Positions 52,927 to 63,106 of a DNA stretch of 64,000 bases are shown here, in pieces (the stretch's first letter is position 1; each line of letters begins with the position of its first letter). The DNA is from Mucilaginibacter sp. 44-25 (lineage in GTDB: Bacteria > Bacteroidota > Bacteroidia > Sphingobacteriales > Sphingobacteriaceae), in NCBI GenBank assembly GCA_001898335.1, contig MKTS01000004.1, positions 172,695 to 236,694 on the forward strand. Direction: 5' to 3'. The translations under genes were made by a program, and so were the position numbers. The notes under the pieces are model-generated. The model did no database searches. It saw only the letters and a list, made by a program, of their open reading frames with translations, and was not told where the DNA came from.

Positions 52927-54009
52927 TTATATTTTTGCTGGTACTACTTTGTTAAGTACAACCGGGCAAAGCTGAGGCTCTGTTTCGGTTTTCGCGGTTG
53001 AATTCATATAATTCTCATAAAACTGCTTTTTGGCGTCATTATAACAACTTACCGCGCCTATCAGGCTCATAAATTTTATGTAATACCAGGCGCTATCAAC
53101 CTGGTAAGGCTTGAAACCCGAACGGGCACTTTTAGGATACAGGTGATGGTTATTATGCCACTCACCTGCTACTATACCCGGCCATATCTGGTTTATTGAC
53201 ATATCGTTGCGGTTATGATCAACACCATTACGGCGTTTATCTTTTCCTTTACCGTGGCCTTCATAATTAAATGTACGCACGCCAACCGCCCATATACCGG
53301 CAGCGCCGAAAATTGCACAGGCAAGGGCCATACCGCCAATTAAATAAAATACAGCAAACCAAAATGCCCAGTTAACAATAACCCCTGCTATCATGTAAAA
53401 AGGATTAGCAATAGAGCCCCATTTTTGATACTGCGCATAAGTATTAGTGGTAACGCCGGTATGTTTCATTAAGGTAACACAGCGGTTAAAATGCTTTTCG
53501 CTTAAATTGCGGTTAACCGGCTGGTGGTTGGCATCGGCCAGGAAACAATAGAGAAAACCACCTTGCGCGTTGTAAGGATCACCAGGTGTATCTGATAAAG
53601 CATGGTGCACGTGGTGGGATATCGCGTATATTTCCTCGGGAATTATTTTAAGGGTAAGATTTTGGGTGATAAAACGCCAGAAGTTATTTTTAAACTTGTA
53701 TGCCCGGTGAGTGCAATAACGGTGATACCATATAGTACCATGCGTTCCCATTACTACCATGCTATACACAAAGGCAGTAATAAGGCCATAAACTGTAAAA
53801 TACTTAAAAAGGAACAATGCTAAAAACGGCGCAAGACAAACTATCATTAACCAACTGGTAAAAGAAAGCCAGTTTTTTTTGTTACTGAATACATTAAGCC
53901 TTGAGAAAAACTCTTTTAGAATTTGTTTGGGCGTGGGTTTTGATAATTCGCCTTCAGCGTTTTTCCAGCCATAAGATGGTGCTTCGAGCACATCGTGTAT
54001 AAATGCCAT
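52927..54009 (-). CDS. Acyl-CoA (delta-9) desaturase family protein
   Basis: A 360-residue membrane di-iron desaturase that puts a double bond into fatty acyl chains. The three His boxes are present: HRYCTH, HHVHH and EWHNNHHLYP. About four membrane helices flank them. The length is normal for bacterial members. Monocistronic with its own terminator. Confidence 0.92.
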   Translation of the reverse strand: MAFIHDVLEAPSYGWKNAEGELSKPTPKQILKEFFSRLNVFSNKKNWLSFTSWLMIVCLAPFLALFLFKYFTVYGLITAFVYSMVVMGTHGTIWYHRYCTHRAYKFKNNFWRFITQNLTLKIIPEEIYAISHHVHHALSDTPGDPYNAQGGFLYCFLADANHQPVNRNLSEKHFNRCVTLMKHTGVTTNTYAQYQKWGSIANPFYMIAGVIVNWAFWFAVFYLIGGMALACAIFGAAGIWAVGVRTFNYEGHGKGKDKRRNGVDHNRNDMSINQIWPGIVAGEWHNNHHLYPKSARSGFKPYQVDSAWYYIKFMSLIGAVSCYNDAKKQFYENYMNSTAKTETEPQLCPVVLNKVVPAKI

Positions 54010-54293
54010 TAAATAAGGGATTATTTGTATTTGAGGAGGGTTGTTAGAATAATAGTTGTAAGGTAAGGATAATTTGTCACATTAACATCATTTTTAATAA
54101 ACAAATAAGCTATACAGCATAATTACTGTCATACAACTATATAAACCAAATACTAAAGCTTTGCTGTAAAACCATGTTACACTTCCTAAAACACCTCGTA
54201 ATAATGCGTGTTCTATATAGAAAATATACCTTCGGGGAAGAAAAATGCTATGTAACTCCAATATTTTATAACCTTTAAACTCCATCACTATAC

Positions 54294-55013
54294 ATGCGTT
54301 ATCGTTACATCATCTTATTATTTTGCTTATGCATATCTGTTCCGGGTTTTGCTCAGGAGCTAAGTACCGTATCGAGGAAACTCACCAATAACATCAGCGA
54401 AACCTACCATGTATTAGCAAGCGATGGCATTACCCGGCAGGGGATTTACCAGGCTTTATATAAAAAGAAAACAGCTATTGCCAGCGGCTCTTATTTGGGC
54501 AGTAAACGGGTTGGCATATGGCACTTTTACGACAATAATGGTACAGTGGTGCAGAGCTTTAATTTTGACAAGCAACTGTTATTATATGAAGCTCCGGAAG
54601 ACACAACCTCCAACCTGCATTATTTTATTGACCGTACACTTGATACCGCCAAAACTGCTGTTCAAAAAATCACTAAACCTGTACGCATAGGCGGCAGGTA
54701 TTATGGCTATGTACCTTATGTAGCGTTATTCAGGATGCCTAAAAGGATTTCAGAATCTGACTTTGATTACAGTAATATGAAAGCTGTAGTTGAGCTTTTA
54801 GTAAGCCCCGGTGGCCGGCTGGCCGATTACACTGTACATTTAATATATGTACCAACCGCCTACGCTGTTGATGATATAACCATGAACTTGAAACTCCCAA
54901 ACCCTGACGACCTGGTTTTTGTACCGGCCACCTTCAATGGCGAACCCATTGCATGCAGGGTAATGATAGAATGTATTATAAATAAAAACGGAACACTCGA
55001 CTTTGCAAGGTAA
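54294..55013 (+). CDS. Exported protein of unknown function with MORN-like region
   Basis: A 239-residue protein with a signal peptide (YIILLFCLCISVPGFAQ). Residues 40-85 have a short repeat pattern, SDGITRQGIYQALY and GSKRVGIWHFYDNNG, like the antitoxin-type MORN variant found in Bacteroidetes. The C-terminal ~80 residues (VVELLVSPGGRLADYTVH... CRVMIECIINKNG) resemble a TonB C-terminal-like domain without a clear match. Function unknown. It ends in a shared hairpin with the convergent FKBP gene. Confidence 0.65.
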   Translation: MRYRYIILLFCLCISVPGFAQELSTVSRKLTNNISETYHVLASDGITRQGIYQALYKKKTAIASGSYLGSKRVGIWHFYDNNGTVVQSFNFDKQLLLYEAPEDTTSNLHYFIDRTLDTAKTAVQKITKPVRIGGRYYGYVPYVALFRMPKRISESDFDYSNMKAVVELLVSPGGRLADYTVHLIYVPTAYAVDDITMNLKLPNPDDLVFVPATFNGEPIACRVMIECIINKNGTLDFAR

Positions 55014-55053
55014 ACAAACAAAAAGGCGCCAGAGGCGCCTTTTTGTTTGTTTA
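55011..55053. terminator. Bidirectional terminator with 20-bp perfect stem
   Basis: TAAACAAACAAAAAGGCGCC (55011-55030) pairs fully with 55034-55053 around the loop AGA. The left arm begins with the stop codon of the + gene, and the hairpin ends one base before the stop of the - gene. The A/T part supplies U-tracts in both directions. Confidence 0.88.
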
Positions 55054-55554
55054 TTAATGACCATGGTGACCATCCGGGCCATGTGCATGGCCGTGTGACA
55101 ATTCTTCTGACGTAGCCGGGCGAACATTAATGATCTCGCCTTTAAAGTGTAATTCCTGGCCTGCCATTGGGTGGTTAAGATCAACCATAACCGAATCTTC
55201 GGTAACAGATACTACCTGTCCCTGAAAACGGTTACCGTTATTATCCTGTAAAGGCAAAATTTCACCTACCTGGGGCAGGTCTGTACCCTGGAACATTTCT
55301 TTTGGCAGGTTAGCTACCGCTTCCTGGTCGTATTCTCCGTAACCATCTTCTGCTGATATGCGGAAATCATATGCATCTCCTGTTGAAAGTGTGCTCAGGT
55401 GCTCCTCAAACTTTGGGATCATCTGGCCTGCGCCAAATAAAAACGTAAGCGGCTGCTCCTGGGTAGCGCTCTCTACTAACCCCTCTTCACCATTCTCTTT
55501 GTTAACGTACAGATCATATGTTAATGACACTACGTGTTGTGGTTGAATTTTCAT
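55054..55554 (-). CDS. FKBP-type peptidyl-prolyl isomerase, SlyD-like
   Basis: A 166-residue cytoplasmic prolyl isomerase and chaperone. The FKBP part (VSLTYDLYVN, FGAGQMIPKFEEHL, FRISAEDGYGEYD) contains the inserted-in-flap domain of SlyD, and the C-terminal tail is His-rich (HGHAHGPDGHHGH), expected to bind Ni2+ or Zn2+. The length is close to SlyD proteins with short tails. Confidence 0.92.
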   Translation of the reverse strand: MKIQPQHVVSLTYDLYVNKENGEEGLVESATQEQPLTFLFGAGQMIPKFEEHLSTLSTGDAYDFRISAEDGYGEYDQEAVANLPKEMFQGTDLPQVGEILPLQDNNGNRFQGQVVSVTEDSVMVDLNHPMAGQELHFKGEIINVRPATSEELSHGHAHGPDGHHGH

Positions 55555-55640
55555 TTATTGATTATTTTATGGCAAGGTGCTATTTTTTTATTAACCACGC
55601 CAATTTATTATTAAATACAAACGCTGATGTTTATAAAAGA

Positions 55641-57644
55641 TTATGATGAATAAATTTGTTTTAAAGCATCCACAATAGTAGCAGCAGGCAAGCCACAGGT
55701 ACGGTCTTTACAGATGAATATCCTTGTAATATCACCCAGCCGGCCTTGCAATAAGGGCAAAGTGCCTGTTTGCCCGCCCAGCATCACCTTATTAGGTACA
55801 TAATACCGCTCAAATTCATTGCGCATCTTCTCATACTCCGGCCCTGTTATAGCTACCTCATTAACACCAAAGATCTCATCGAGCAAAAGGATGGTCCAGT
55901 TAGGATATGCTGTACCGTATTTAGCTAAATGAGGAACAATGTTACGCAGCATTTGAGCCGATACTTCCAGGTAACCATCGTTATCAAAAAGCAGCCCCAG
56001 TTTTTTAAGAACACGTGCCATTACCGAGTTGGATGCCGGTATTACCCCATCCATGATCTCCGATTTACGCGCGATCAATTGTTCGTCGTTATCAGCAGTG
56101 TAATAAAATATACCGCCCTCTGCGTTATAGAAGTGTTGCAAGGCGTAATCCGTAAGCTTTTGTGCCTGTATCAGCCAGTCCTCGTTAAAGGTTACTTCGT
56201 ATAATGAAATGAAAGCATCCGCAACGTTTGCGTAATCATCCAAAAAGGCTACACCTGCTGCAGCCGGTGAATTATAAACTCGATTGATCTTAGCACCCGA
56301 GATCAGATTTTTGACAATAAATTCCGCGTTCTTTAAAGCCAAATCTAAATACTCCGGCTTCCCGAAAGCACGGTAAGCATCGCACAAGCCTTTAAGCATT
56401 AAGCCATTCCATGATGCTAAGATCTTATTATCCAAACCTGGCCGAACGCGCTTTCCGCGAGCATCAAATACTTTTTGCTTAGCAAGTTTAATACGCTCAT
56501 GCAGTTCGGATAAACTTAAACCATACTGCGAGGCTATATCATGCTCATCATGTTTCCTGAAAAACACATTGCTCTGTTCCTCTTCCCAGTTGCCTTCTTC
56601 GGTTACATGATAATAGGCATTGAAAAGCGGTGCATCATTACTCAATATTTCGGCAATTTCCTGCCGGGTAAAGATGTAAAACTTACCCTCTTTACCTTCA
56701 CTGTCAGCGTCCAAGGCTGAGTAAAAGCCATTATCTGTTGACGTAAGCTCGCGCTGAACAAAACTGATGATCTCATCAGCAACCTCAGCATAAAGCGGGT
56801 CAGCGTTCCAGGTATATGCTTCTGAATAAAGGCTCAAAAGCTGACCATTATCATACAGCATCTTCTCAAAATGCGGCACATGCCACACGCCATCAACAGC
56901 GTAGCGGGCAAAGCCGCCGCCAACATGGTCATAAATGCCGCCATAGGCCATTTTTTTCAGCGTTAGCTTTACATTTTCGGCAATGCCTTCATCTGTCATC
57001 AGGTGTGCATATCGCATTAGAAATATCCAGTTGGCCGGCATAGGAAATTTGGGAGCTCCGCCAAAGCCGCCTTCTTCCGGGTCGATATACCGGCGCCAGG
57101 TAGCCATAACAGGCTCCAGCATGTCTTTACTATACTCGGCCGTCTGTTCAACAAAAGGTACCGATTCATATTGCTTAATGCCTTCAGTAAGGCGCACGGC
57201 GTAATCTTCAGCTTCCTCGGGTTTTTGCTTGTAGAAATCGGCCAGGTTCAACAGTAACGAAGCCCAGTCGTTTTTACGGAAATAGGTGCCGCCATAAATA
57301 GGTCGCTGATCTGGCAGGCAGATACAGTTAAGCGGCCATCCGCCTCTACCACTCATCAATTGAACGGCGCTCATGTATATCTGGTCGATGTCCGGGCGCT
57401 CCTCCCGGTCTACCTTTATGCACACAAAGTATTCGTTCATTAGCGCGGCCACGCCTTCGTCCTCAAAGCTCTCATGCTCCATTACGTGGCACCAGTGGCA
57501 AGCAGAATAACCTATACTTACCAATATCAGTTTATTCTCTTCTTTGGCTTTTTGTAGAGCCTCAGTCCCCCAGGGATACCAGTCTACCGGGTTATTGGCA
57601 TGCTGCAAAAGGTAAGGCGAGGTGGCGTTGGCGAGGCGATTCAT
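55641..57644 (-). CDS. Thioredoxin-domain protein, YyaL/DUF255 family
   Basis: A 667-residue protein from the ATG at 57644 ([20 protein letters not shown], the family-typical start). An N-terminal thioredoxin-like DUF255 domain with [12 protein letters not shown] and [11 protein letters not shown] is followed by an (alpha/alpha)6 barrel similar to N-acylglucosamine epimerases ([16 protein letters not shown] segment, [10 protein letters not shown]). Human homologue is SPATA20. Function unresolved; redox or sugar-binding roles have been suggested. Monocistronic. Confidence 0.9.
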   Translation of the reverse strand: MNRLANATSPYLLQHANNPVDWYPWGTEALQKAKEENKLILVSIGYSACHWCHVMEHESFEDEGVAALMNEYFVCIKVDREERPDIDQIYMSAVQLMSGRGGWPLNCICLPDQRPIYGGTYFRKNDWASLLLNLADFYKQKPEEAEDYAVRLTEGIKQYESVPFVEQTAEYSKDMLEPVMATWRRYIDPEEGGFGGAPKFPMPANWIFLMRYAHLMTDEGIAENVKLTLKKMAYGGIYDHVGGGFARYAVDGVWHVPHFEKMLYDNGQLLSLYSEAYTWNADPLYAEVADEIISFVQRELTSTDNGFYSALDADSEGKEGKFYIFTRQEIAEILSNDAPLFNAYYHVTEEGNWEEEQSNVFFRKHDEHDIASQYGLSLSELHERIKLAKQKVFDARGKRVRPGLDNKILASWNGLMLKGLCDAYRAFGKPEYLDLALKNAEFIVKNLISGAKINRVYNSPAAAGVAFLDDYANVADAFISLYEVTFNEDWLIQAQKLTDYALQHFYNAEGGIFYYTADNDEQLIARKSEIMDGVIPASNSVMARVLKKLGLLFDNDGYLEVSAQMLRNIVPHLAKYGTAYPNWTILLLDEIFGVNEVAITGPEYEKMRNEFERYYVPNKVMLGGQTGTLPLLQGRLGDITRIFICKDRTCGLPAATIVDALKQIYSS

Positions 57645-57721
57645 AAGCGGTAGATGGTTTATTAAACAAAGCCCGAAATTGTTAATTGTTTTAGGGATAT
57701 GCAAAAGGGGCGTTGCATTAT

Positions 57722-57858
57722 TTTACTCACCCGGTCTTTCCTTCGCTCGACTACCCTCTCCGCTTCGCAAAGAGGATGGTAAATTTTAATATTTCTTATT
57801 CCTCTTTCACACAGTGAAGAAAGGGTTTACAAGCGATAGCGACGTCGGGGTGAGTAAA
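57722..57858. repeat. 137-bp palindromic element with 11-bp terminal inverted repeats
   Basis: Ends are TTTACTCACCC (57722-57732) and its exact complement GGGTGAGTAAA (57848-57858). Inside are smaller hairpins, CCCTCT...AAGAGG around 57753-57775 and TTCAC...GTGAA around 57806-57820. No coding capacity. A non-autonomous or REP-type element. The rest of the ~340-bp gap (57645-57987) holds only the presumed pcrA promoter. Confidence 0.65.
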
Positions 57859-57987
57859 TCGGGCAGTGGGTGGCTTTCCCCTTATAGGTTGGTAAAACCA
57901 CACAGCGTTGAAAAATTGCTTTACCAATTTTGTTAGCTTTCGCCGCTAAAATCTTAATTTCGCAGCTACAGAAAAGAGGAACCGGAT

Positions 57988-60267
57988 TTGGATTATCTAC
58001 AAGGGTTAAACCCCGAACAAAAAGCTGCCGTTTTACAAATTAAAGGCCCGGTAATGATCATTGCCGGCGCGGGATCAGGCAAAACACGTGTGATCACTTA
58101 CCGTGTGGCGCACCTCATCCGCAGTGGTGTTGATTCGTTTAATATTTTGGTATTAACCTTTACCAACAAGGCCGCCAAAGAAATGCGCGAGCGTATCAAC
58201 CATATTGTTGGCCCAGAGGCAAAGAACATCTGGATGGGTACCTTTCACTCGGTATTTGCCAAGATATTACGTGTGGAGGCTGACAGATTGGGCTACCCGA
58301 GTAATTTCACCATTTACGATACTGACGACAGCAAAAGCGTTCTGCGCGCCATTTTAAAAGAAATGCAGTTGGACGATAAGCTTTATGCTGTAAATTTTGT
58401 GCTTAACCGTATCTCGGCCGCAAAAAGTGCGTTGTTAACGCCGGTTGCTTACCAGGGCAACCCGCAGATACAAGCCGAAGACGATTCGCAAAGGCGCCCG
58501 CTGCTGGGCAAAATATACGAGACCTATGCCCAGCGCTGTTACCGCGCCGGTGCCATGGATTTTGACGACCTGTTGCTAAAAACCAACGAGCTGCTTAGAG
58601 ACCATGCCGATGTTAGAAATAAATATCAGCATAAGTTTAAGTATATCATGGTTGATGAGTACCAGGATACTAACCACTCGCAATACAGCATTGTTAAGCG
58701 CCTTGCATCAGTTAATGAGAACCTTTGTGTAGTGGGCGACGATGCACAGAGTATCTACGCTTTCCGTGGGGCTAACATTCAAAATATCCTCAACTTTGAG
58801 AAGGATTACCCGGACCTGAAGGTATTTAAGCTGGAGCAGAACTACCGCTCTACCCAAAATATTGTAAACGTTGCCAACAGCATTATTGCCAATAACAAAG
58901 ACCAGCTTAAAAAGAATGTTTTTTCTGAGAAAGACACTGGCGATAAAATAAAGGTGATGCGTGCCTTCAGCGATAATGAAGAGGGTAAAATGGTTGCCGA
59001 CGCCATTATGCATCAGCGCAGTACCAAAAGTTTAAAGTGGAAAGACTTTGCTATTTTATACCGCACCAACGCGCAATCGCGCTCTATGGAGGAGGCGCTG
59101 CGTAAGCTCAACATCCCGTACAAAATATATGGTGGCATGTCGTTCTACCAGCGTAAGGAGATCAAGGACCTCATTGCTTATTTTAGGCTAACGTTTAACC
59201 CTAATGACGAAGAAGCGCTAAAACGGGTGATCAATTACCCAAAACGTGGTATTGGCGATACCACGGTTGATCGCATTATCGTAGCCGCCGATAAGCACCA
59301 GCTCACGCCGTTTGAAGTTATATTAGAGGCGCCCCGGTATGTAGAAAAAGCACCGGCAGCGCTCACGGCCTTTGCCACCATGATCCAGAGTTTCCAGGTG
59401 ATCACCAAAACATTAAGCGCCTACGATGCAGCATTGCATATTGCGCAACACTCTGGCTTACTGAAAGATCTTTACGACGATAAATCTGTTGAAGGACTTA
59501 ACCGTTACGAAAACATACAGGAGTTACTGAACGGTATCAAAGAATTCTCCGAAAGGGAAGATATTGAGGAAAAAGGCCTTGATGTTTTCATGCAGGATGT
59601 GGCTCTTTTAACCAATGATGATAACGACAAGAACAAAGATGCTGATACCGTTTCGCTGATGACCATCCACTCATCAAAAGGGCTTGAATTCCCTCAGGTT
59701 CATATTGTTGGGTTGGAAGAAAACCTTTTTCCGTCGCAAATGTCGCTCAACTCACGCAGCGATCTGGAGGAGGAGCGACGTTTATTTTACGTAGCCATTA
59801 CCCGCGCCGAGTATAAATTAACGATCAGTTACGCCACATCGCGCTTTAAATTTGGCACACTTATCAACTGCGAACCCAGCCGTTTCCTGGATGAGATAGA
59901 CGCCAAATATCTCGAGCTTGATTTTTCGGCCAAGCCTGCCCCTTCACCATCTTCTTCATTTGGGGATGAGCGCAGTGCCTGGAGCAGAAAACCGGCAGAT
60001 ACTTTCTCTAAACCTAAACCTGCTACCGCCCCGCCTGTAAAAACAACATCCATACTGGCTAAAGCACACGTACCATCTGCCGGTTTTAAACCTGCTGATA
60101 CCTCAAACCTGCAAGTAGGTATGGAGGTAGAACATGAGCGCTTTGGCTTTGGAAAGGTAATAAGCCTTGAGGGCAACAAGCCAGATATTAAAGCCACTAT
60201 ATTTTTTAAAGAAATTGGCCAAAAACAGCTTTTGTTAAAGTTTGCTAAACTTAGTATAGTTACCTAA
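57988..60267 (+). CDS. ATP-dependent DNA helicase, UvrD/PcrA family
   Basis: A 759-residue superfamily 1A helicase for DNA repair and replication-fork processing. Motifs in order: GAGSGKTR (Walker A), TFTNKAAKEMRER, VDEYQDTN (Walker B), GDDAQSIYAFRGA, NYRSTQNI, TIHSSKGLEFPQV, and EERRLFYVAITRA. The C-terminal region ends with a small beta-rich tail (VGMEVEHERFGFGKV) as in PcrA. The start is the TTG at 57988, with AGAGGA 8-13 bases upstream acting as a Shine-Dalgarno; no suitable ATG is nearby in frame. Confidence 0.93.
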   Translation: MDYLQGLNPEQKAAVLQIKGPVMIIAGAGSGKTRVITYRVAHLIRSGVDSFNILVLTFTNKAAKEMRERINHIVGPEAKNIWMGTFHSVFAKILRVEADRLGYPSNFTIYDTDDSKSVLRAILKEMQLDDKLYAVNFVLNRISAAKSALLTPVAYQGNPQIQAEDDSQRRPLLGKIYETYAQRCYRAGAMDFDDLLLKTNELLRDHADVRNKYQHKFKYIMVDEYQDTNHSQYSIVKRLASVNENLCVVGDDAQSIYAFRGANIQNILNFEKDYPDLKVFKLEQNYRSTQNIVNVANSIIANNKDQLKKNVFSEKDTGDKIKVMRAFSDNEEGKMVADAIMHQRSTKSLKWKDFAILYRTNAQSRSMEEALRKLNIPYKIYGGMSFYQRKEIKDLIAYFRLTFNPNDEEALKRVINYPKRGIGDTTVDRIIVAADKHQLTPFEVILEAPRYVEKAPAALTAFATMIQSFQVITKTLSAYDAALHIAQHSGLLKDLYDDKSVEGLNRYENIQELLNGIKEFSEREDIEEKGLDVFMQDVALLTNDDNDKNKDADTVSLMTIHSSKGLEFPQVHIVGLEENLFPSQMSLNSRSDLEEERRLFYVAITRAEYKLTISYATSRFKFGTLINCEPSRFLDEIDAKYLELDFSAKPAPSPSSSFGDERSAWSRKPADTFSKPKPATAPPVKTTSILAKAHVPSAGFKPADTSNLQVGMEVEHERFGFGKVISLEGNKPDIKATIFFKEIGQKQLLLKFAKLSIVT

Positions 60268-60329
60268 AACTAAGTAAAAAAAATACACAGTTTTGGGGAA
60301 CATATTCCACATAAAAGTTTAGTCACACT

Positions 60330-60337
60330 TAACTTTG
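60330..60337 (+). promoter_or_regulatory. Possible -7 box for the XRE regulator gene
   Basis: TAACTTTG matches the Bacteroidetes -7 consensus TAnnTTTG about 90 bp before the start at 60425. A -33 TTTG is not obvious, so support is partial. Confidence 0.35.
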
Positions 60338-60424
60338 TGTTAATTGGAAGCTATAAAGGCCATTTTTATAACTGGCATTACGATTGGTTAATAGTTAATA
60401 CCCTTATTCCCGTAATTAACTATT

Positions 60425-60805
60425 ATGTACATGATGAGCGAATCCATTAAAAAGAAAACCAACAAATCGGCCGGTAAAAACATACGTACCCTGCGCCACG
60501 AGCATGGCTGGAGCCAGGAAGATGTTGCTAACCGTTTAGGTATATCTATACCAGCGTTTTCAAAGATTGAAACAGGCGTAACAGATATTAACCTGTCAAG
60601 GCTGGAGCAAATTGCCAATATCTTTGAAGTAAGCGTCGTAAACCTGCTTTCGCTCGAGCATACCGAGCAGCCGGCCGTGCAAGACCAAAACTTAAGTATC
60701 GTACAAAAAAAATTGCTTGACCGCGAAACCGAGATCACTAACCTGCAACGTAAAGTGATTTTACTTTATGAAGAGCTGCTAAGTAAAAACGGCACCAACC
60801 AATAA
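60425..60805 (+). CDS. XRE-family transcriptional regulator
   Basis: A 126-residue protein with a Cro/CI-type helix-turn-helix (residues ~18-75: RHEHGWSQEDVANRLGISIP is the core) and a C-terminal coiled coil (DRETEITNLQRKVILLYEEL) for dimer formation. Starts at 60425, 60431 or 60434 are all possible. No partner toxin gene is adjacent. Target unknown; it may regulate itself or the small unknown gene downstream. Confidence 0.88.
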   Translation: MYMMSESIKKKTNKSAGKNIRTLRHEHGWSQEDVANRLGISIPAFSKIETGVTDINLSRLEQIANIFEVSVVNLLSLEHTEQPAVQDQNLSIVQKKLLDRETEITNLQRKVILLYEELLSKNGTNQ

Positions 60806-60933
60806 GAAATTTACCCCTACTGTTCAAAATACAAAACAGGTAAACTGTTTTTAGTTCGGTAACAAAGCCGCCCCCGGTTTACTATTGTGCAATTATTTAA
60901 AAAATCCTCAAATTATTGCATGTAGTGAAAAAT

Positions 60934-60958
60934 GCGGTATTTGTTACCGCTTTTTTTT
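60934..60958 (+). terminator. Rho-independent terminator after the XRE gene
   Basis: GCGGTA (60934-60939) pairs with TACCGC (60945-60950), loop TTTGT, followed by eight T residues. It separates the regulator from the gene at 61033. Confidence 0.75.
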
Positions 60959-61032
60959 GCCTATATGTTATGCAAAAAAATCGGTTTAGCACTTTTGGTT
61001 TTATTATTGTAGTAACCGTATAGCATCAAACT

Positions 61033-61329
61033 ATGGCTTATATGTGTAATTACATGATATCTATCCCTAATGCCGGGCAACAGGCAAACGGTACTATCCA
61101 TGATCGCCGAACGAAGTTAAAAGTAAAGGCCTTTGACCTTTTTAAATCGCGCGCCAAACAACGGGAAGGTGAAGTAAGATACTTTGTTACAGCCGGCAAC
61201 CAATTATTGGCCTTTGAAACAGAAGGTTATAAGCGCCACAGGCAGTTACTTATATTACAGATGATATCCAGGTACTGCGTTTACCTGGGCTTGATGGAAG
61301 CGCAGATACATAGCAGCTATCCTATCTAA
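61033..61329 (+). CDS. Small protein of unknown function
   Basis: A 98-residue basic, soluble-looking protein with no signal or membrane segment. The central part (TKLKVKAFDLFKSRAKQREGEVRYFV) is Lys/Arg-rich and probably helical. No family recognised. Start is uncertain among Met codons at 61033, 61042 and 61054. It lies alone between the XRE terminator and the convergent TPR sensor gene. I regard it as probable because the frame is long for a gap and has typical codon use. Confidence 0.5.
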   Translation: MAYMCNYMISIPNAGQQANGTIHDRRTKLKVKAFDLFKSRAKQREGEVRYFVTAGNQLLAFETEGYKRHRQLLILQMISRYCVYLGLMEAQIHSSYPI

Positions 61330-61344
61330 TGGAATTTAGAATGG

Positions 61345-62781
61345 TTATGCAGTTGTTTTCCTGGTATCGTTGAGCAAGTCGCTCATCTCTATGATCTTTT
61401 GATCAATATCAGATACACATTTGTCCATCATATGGATACATTCTTTCTCATCAACCAGTCCTTCTCTTTCCAGGTTCATTAATCCGCGAAGCGTAGCGAT
61501 AGGCCCCCTTATCTGGTGAGAAAGATAGGAGGAGTAATCAGAAAGCTTCTTATTTTTTATCTGCAGGTCTTTTGTACGTTCATCAATGATCTCTTCGAGG
61601 TGATGGTTCACCCTGTCAAGGTTATCCTTTTGTCTCGATACCTCTTCGTTCAGTTCTGTCAGCTGGCTGTTAGTAGCATTCTTGCGTTTCACGTTGCTTA
61701 CCAGCAAACCTACCACTACCAATAAAAGGCCGGCCACAACGGTTACCGCCCAAAACTTTATTCGGTCGTTTTGCTGGTTCACTAAAAGTAGCTCCGTATC
61801 GCGTTGTTTAGCTTCCTGTTTAAACTGCTCCTGTATCAGGTTAATCTGTGTAGACTCGTTAGAAATATGGATTGAACTATCCTGCCTGAAAATCATTTGC
61901 AAATAGTACAGCGCCCTTTCATAATTTTTTCGCTTTGATTCCAACTGATAAATGGTGTAGTTGTAATCATTGGTAAGTTTTTCATCCTTAAGCGCCCGTG
62001 CGTAAGCTTCCCCCTCCTGCACCACTTTCTCCGCCGCGTTAAAATCGCCTTTATCTATATATAACGAAGCAAGGGTAAGGTTGGTACTCGCTACCGGCTT
62101 ATTCAAATCCAACTGCTTGGCAGACTGGTTGGCTTTAAGCAGCAGTTTTTCGGCAACATCATATTGGTTAAGTTTATAATAAATAACCCCTCTGTTCTGC
62201 AGGCATTGCACCAAGTTAGCCGAGTCTTTTAGCTCGGTGAAGATCACATTACTTTTATCATAATAACTAAGAGCCTGGTTAAAACTATTTTTTCGATAAT
62301 AAACGTTACCAATATTCATGTATAACGACGCCATCAGACTCTGGTCATTTAAGCGCTCGGTAATAGTTAAAGCCTTTTTAAAATATTCCAGCGCTTTGGT
62401 AAGGTTATTATCCAGGTACAGGTTACCTATGTTATTATCAACTTTTGCCTGGCTGCGTAAATCTTTTATGCTTTCAAACGTGCTCAAAGCATTCAAATAA
62501 TCATTAATAGCGGCACTGGCCTGGTTCAGGTAATATTTACCGATGCCACGCACGCGGTATGCCTCGCCTATACCAGCCTTGTAATCCAGCTTAATGGCTA
62601 TGTCAAGCGCTTTGGTAGCATCGGCAATGGTTTGCTCGGGGCTGGTAAGGCGGTTGGTGTATGCCTGCTTGTTCAGCTTTATAACCTCGGTAGTATCATT
62701 AGCTGCAACTTCATCATTACTCTTAGCGTATACTGTAAAGGCATATAAGAAGAAAATAAGAAGAATAAAAGCTTTATTCAT
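61345..62781 (-). CDS. TPR sensor with histidine-kinase DHp domain but no ATPase domain
   Basis: A 478-residue membrane protein. A signal peptide (AFILLIFFLYAFTVYA) is followed by exported tetratricopeptide repeats (about 40-300; repeat cores ALEYFKKALTITERL, ALSYYDKSNVIF), one membrane helix at about 343-364, a coiled coil and a DHp domain with the H-box SSYLSHQIRGPIATLRG (His422). The chain ends 56 residues later, so the HATPase catalytic domain is missing, and none lies downstream. It would need another kinase to be phosphorylated or may work by dimer change alone. Divergent from the peptide array. Confidence 0.85.
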   Translation of the reverse strand: MNKAFILLIFFLYAFTVYAKSNDEVAANDTTEVIKLNKQAYTNRLTSPEQTIADATKALDIAIKLDYKAGIGEAYRVRGIGKYYLNQASAAINDYLNALSTFESIKDLRSQAKVDNNIGNLYLDNNLTKALEYFKKALTITERLNDQSLMASLYMNIGNVYYRKNSFNQALSYYDKSNVIFTELKDSANLVQCLQNRGVIYYKLNQYDVAEKLLLKANQSAKQLDLNKPVASTNLTLASLYIDKGDFNAAEKVVQEGEAYARALKDEKLTNDYNYTIYQLESKRKNYERALYYLQMIFRQDSSIHISNESTQINLIQEQFKQEAKQRDTELLLVNQQNDRIKFWAVTVVAGLLLVVVGLLVSNVKRKNATNSQLTELNEEVSRQKDNLDRVNHHLEEIIDERTKDLQIKNKKLSDYSSYLSHQIRGPIATLRGLMNLEREGLVDEKECIHMMDKCVSDIDQKIIEMSDLLNDTRKTTA

Positions 62782-63106
62782 TTAGCTGTATATACGGTAA
62801 TTATAGGGCGAAAGTTATAAAATAAATTTAAAGAAATATATGGCGGTTTAAAAACTAAAAAACAAGAAATTTTTTTCACACAATTGCTTGTGAATTAAAA
62901 AACATATTTATATTTGTACTGTTAATATATTGATTTATAATAAATTAGATTATACATAGGCGTATTTTTACGCCACGAAAAATTTGTTCTTTATTATGTA
63001 TTTTATTGAGCAATAGTTACGCTTAAAAAATTTAGAGCATATTATACCAATATAATTTTTTAACATGGTGCAAGTTAATAAAAACAATTACTTAATCAAT
63101 AATAAA
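62782..63106. other. Divergent regulatory region between the TPR sensor and the peptide array
   Basis: About 325 bp, very AT-rich, between divergent genes. It holds the best promoter candidate for the array (62909-62916) and then a leader of roughly 180 bases before the first peptide ATG at 63107. An in-frame ATG at 63065 would add 14 polar residues in front of the signal and is unlikely to be the real start. No stable hairpin was recognised. Confidence 0.5.
62909..62916 (+). promoter_or_regulatory. Candidate promoter -7 box of the DIGTAD peptide array
   Basis: TATATTTG matches TAnnTTTG exactly. A TTG at 62888-62890 lies 18 bases upstream, near the expected position of the -33 element. Transcription would begin near 62922 and read through all the peptide genes. 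Confidence 0.5.
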
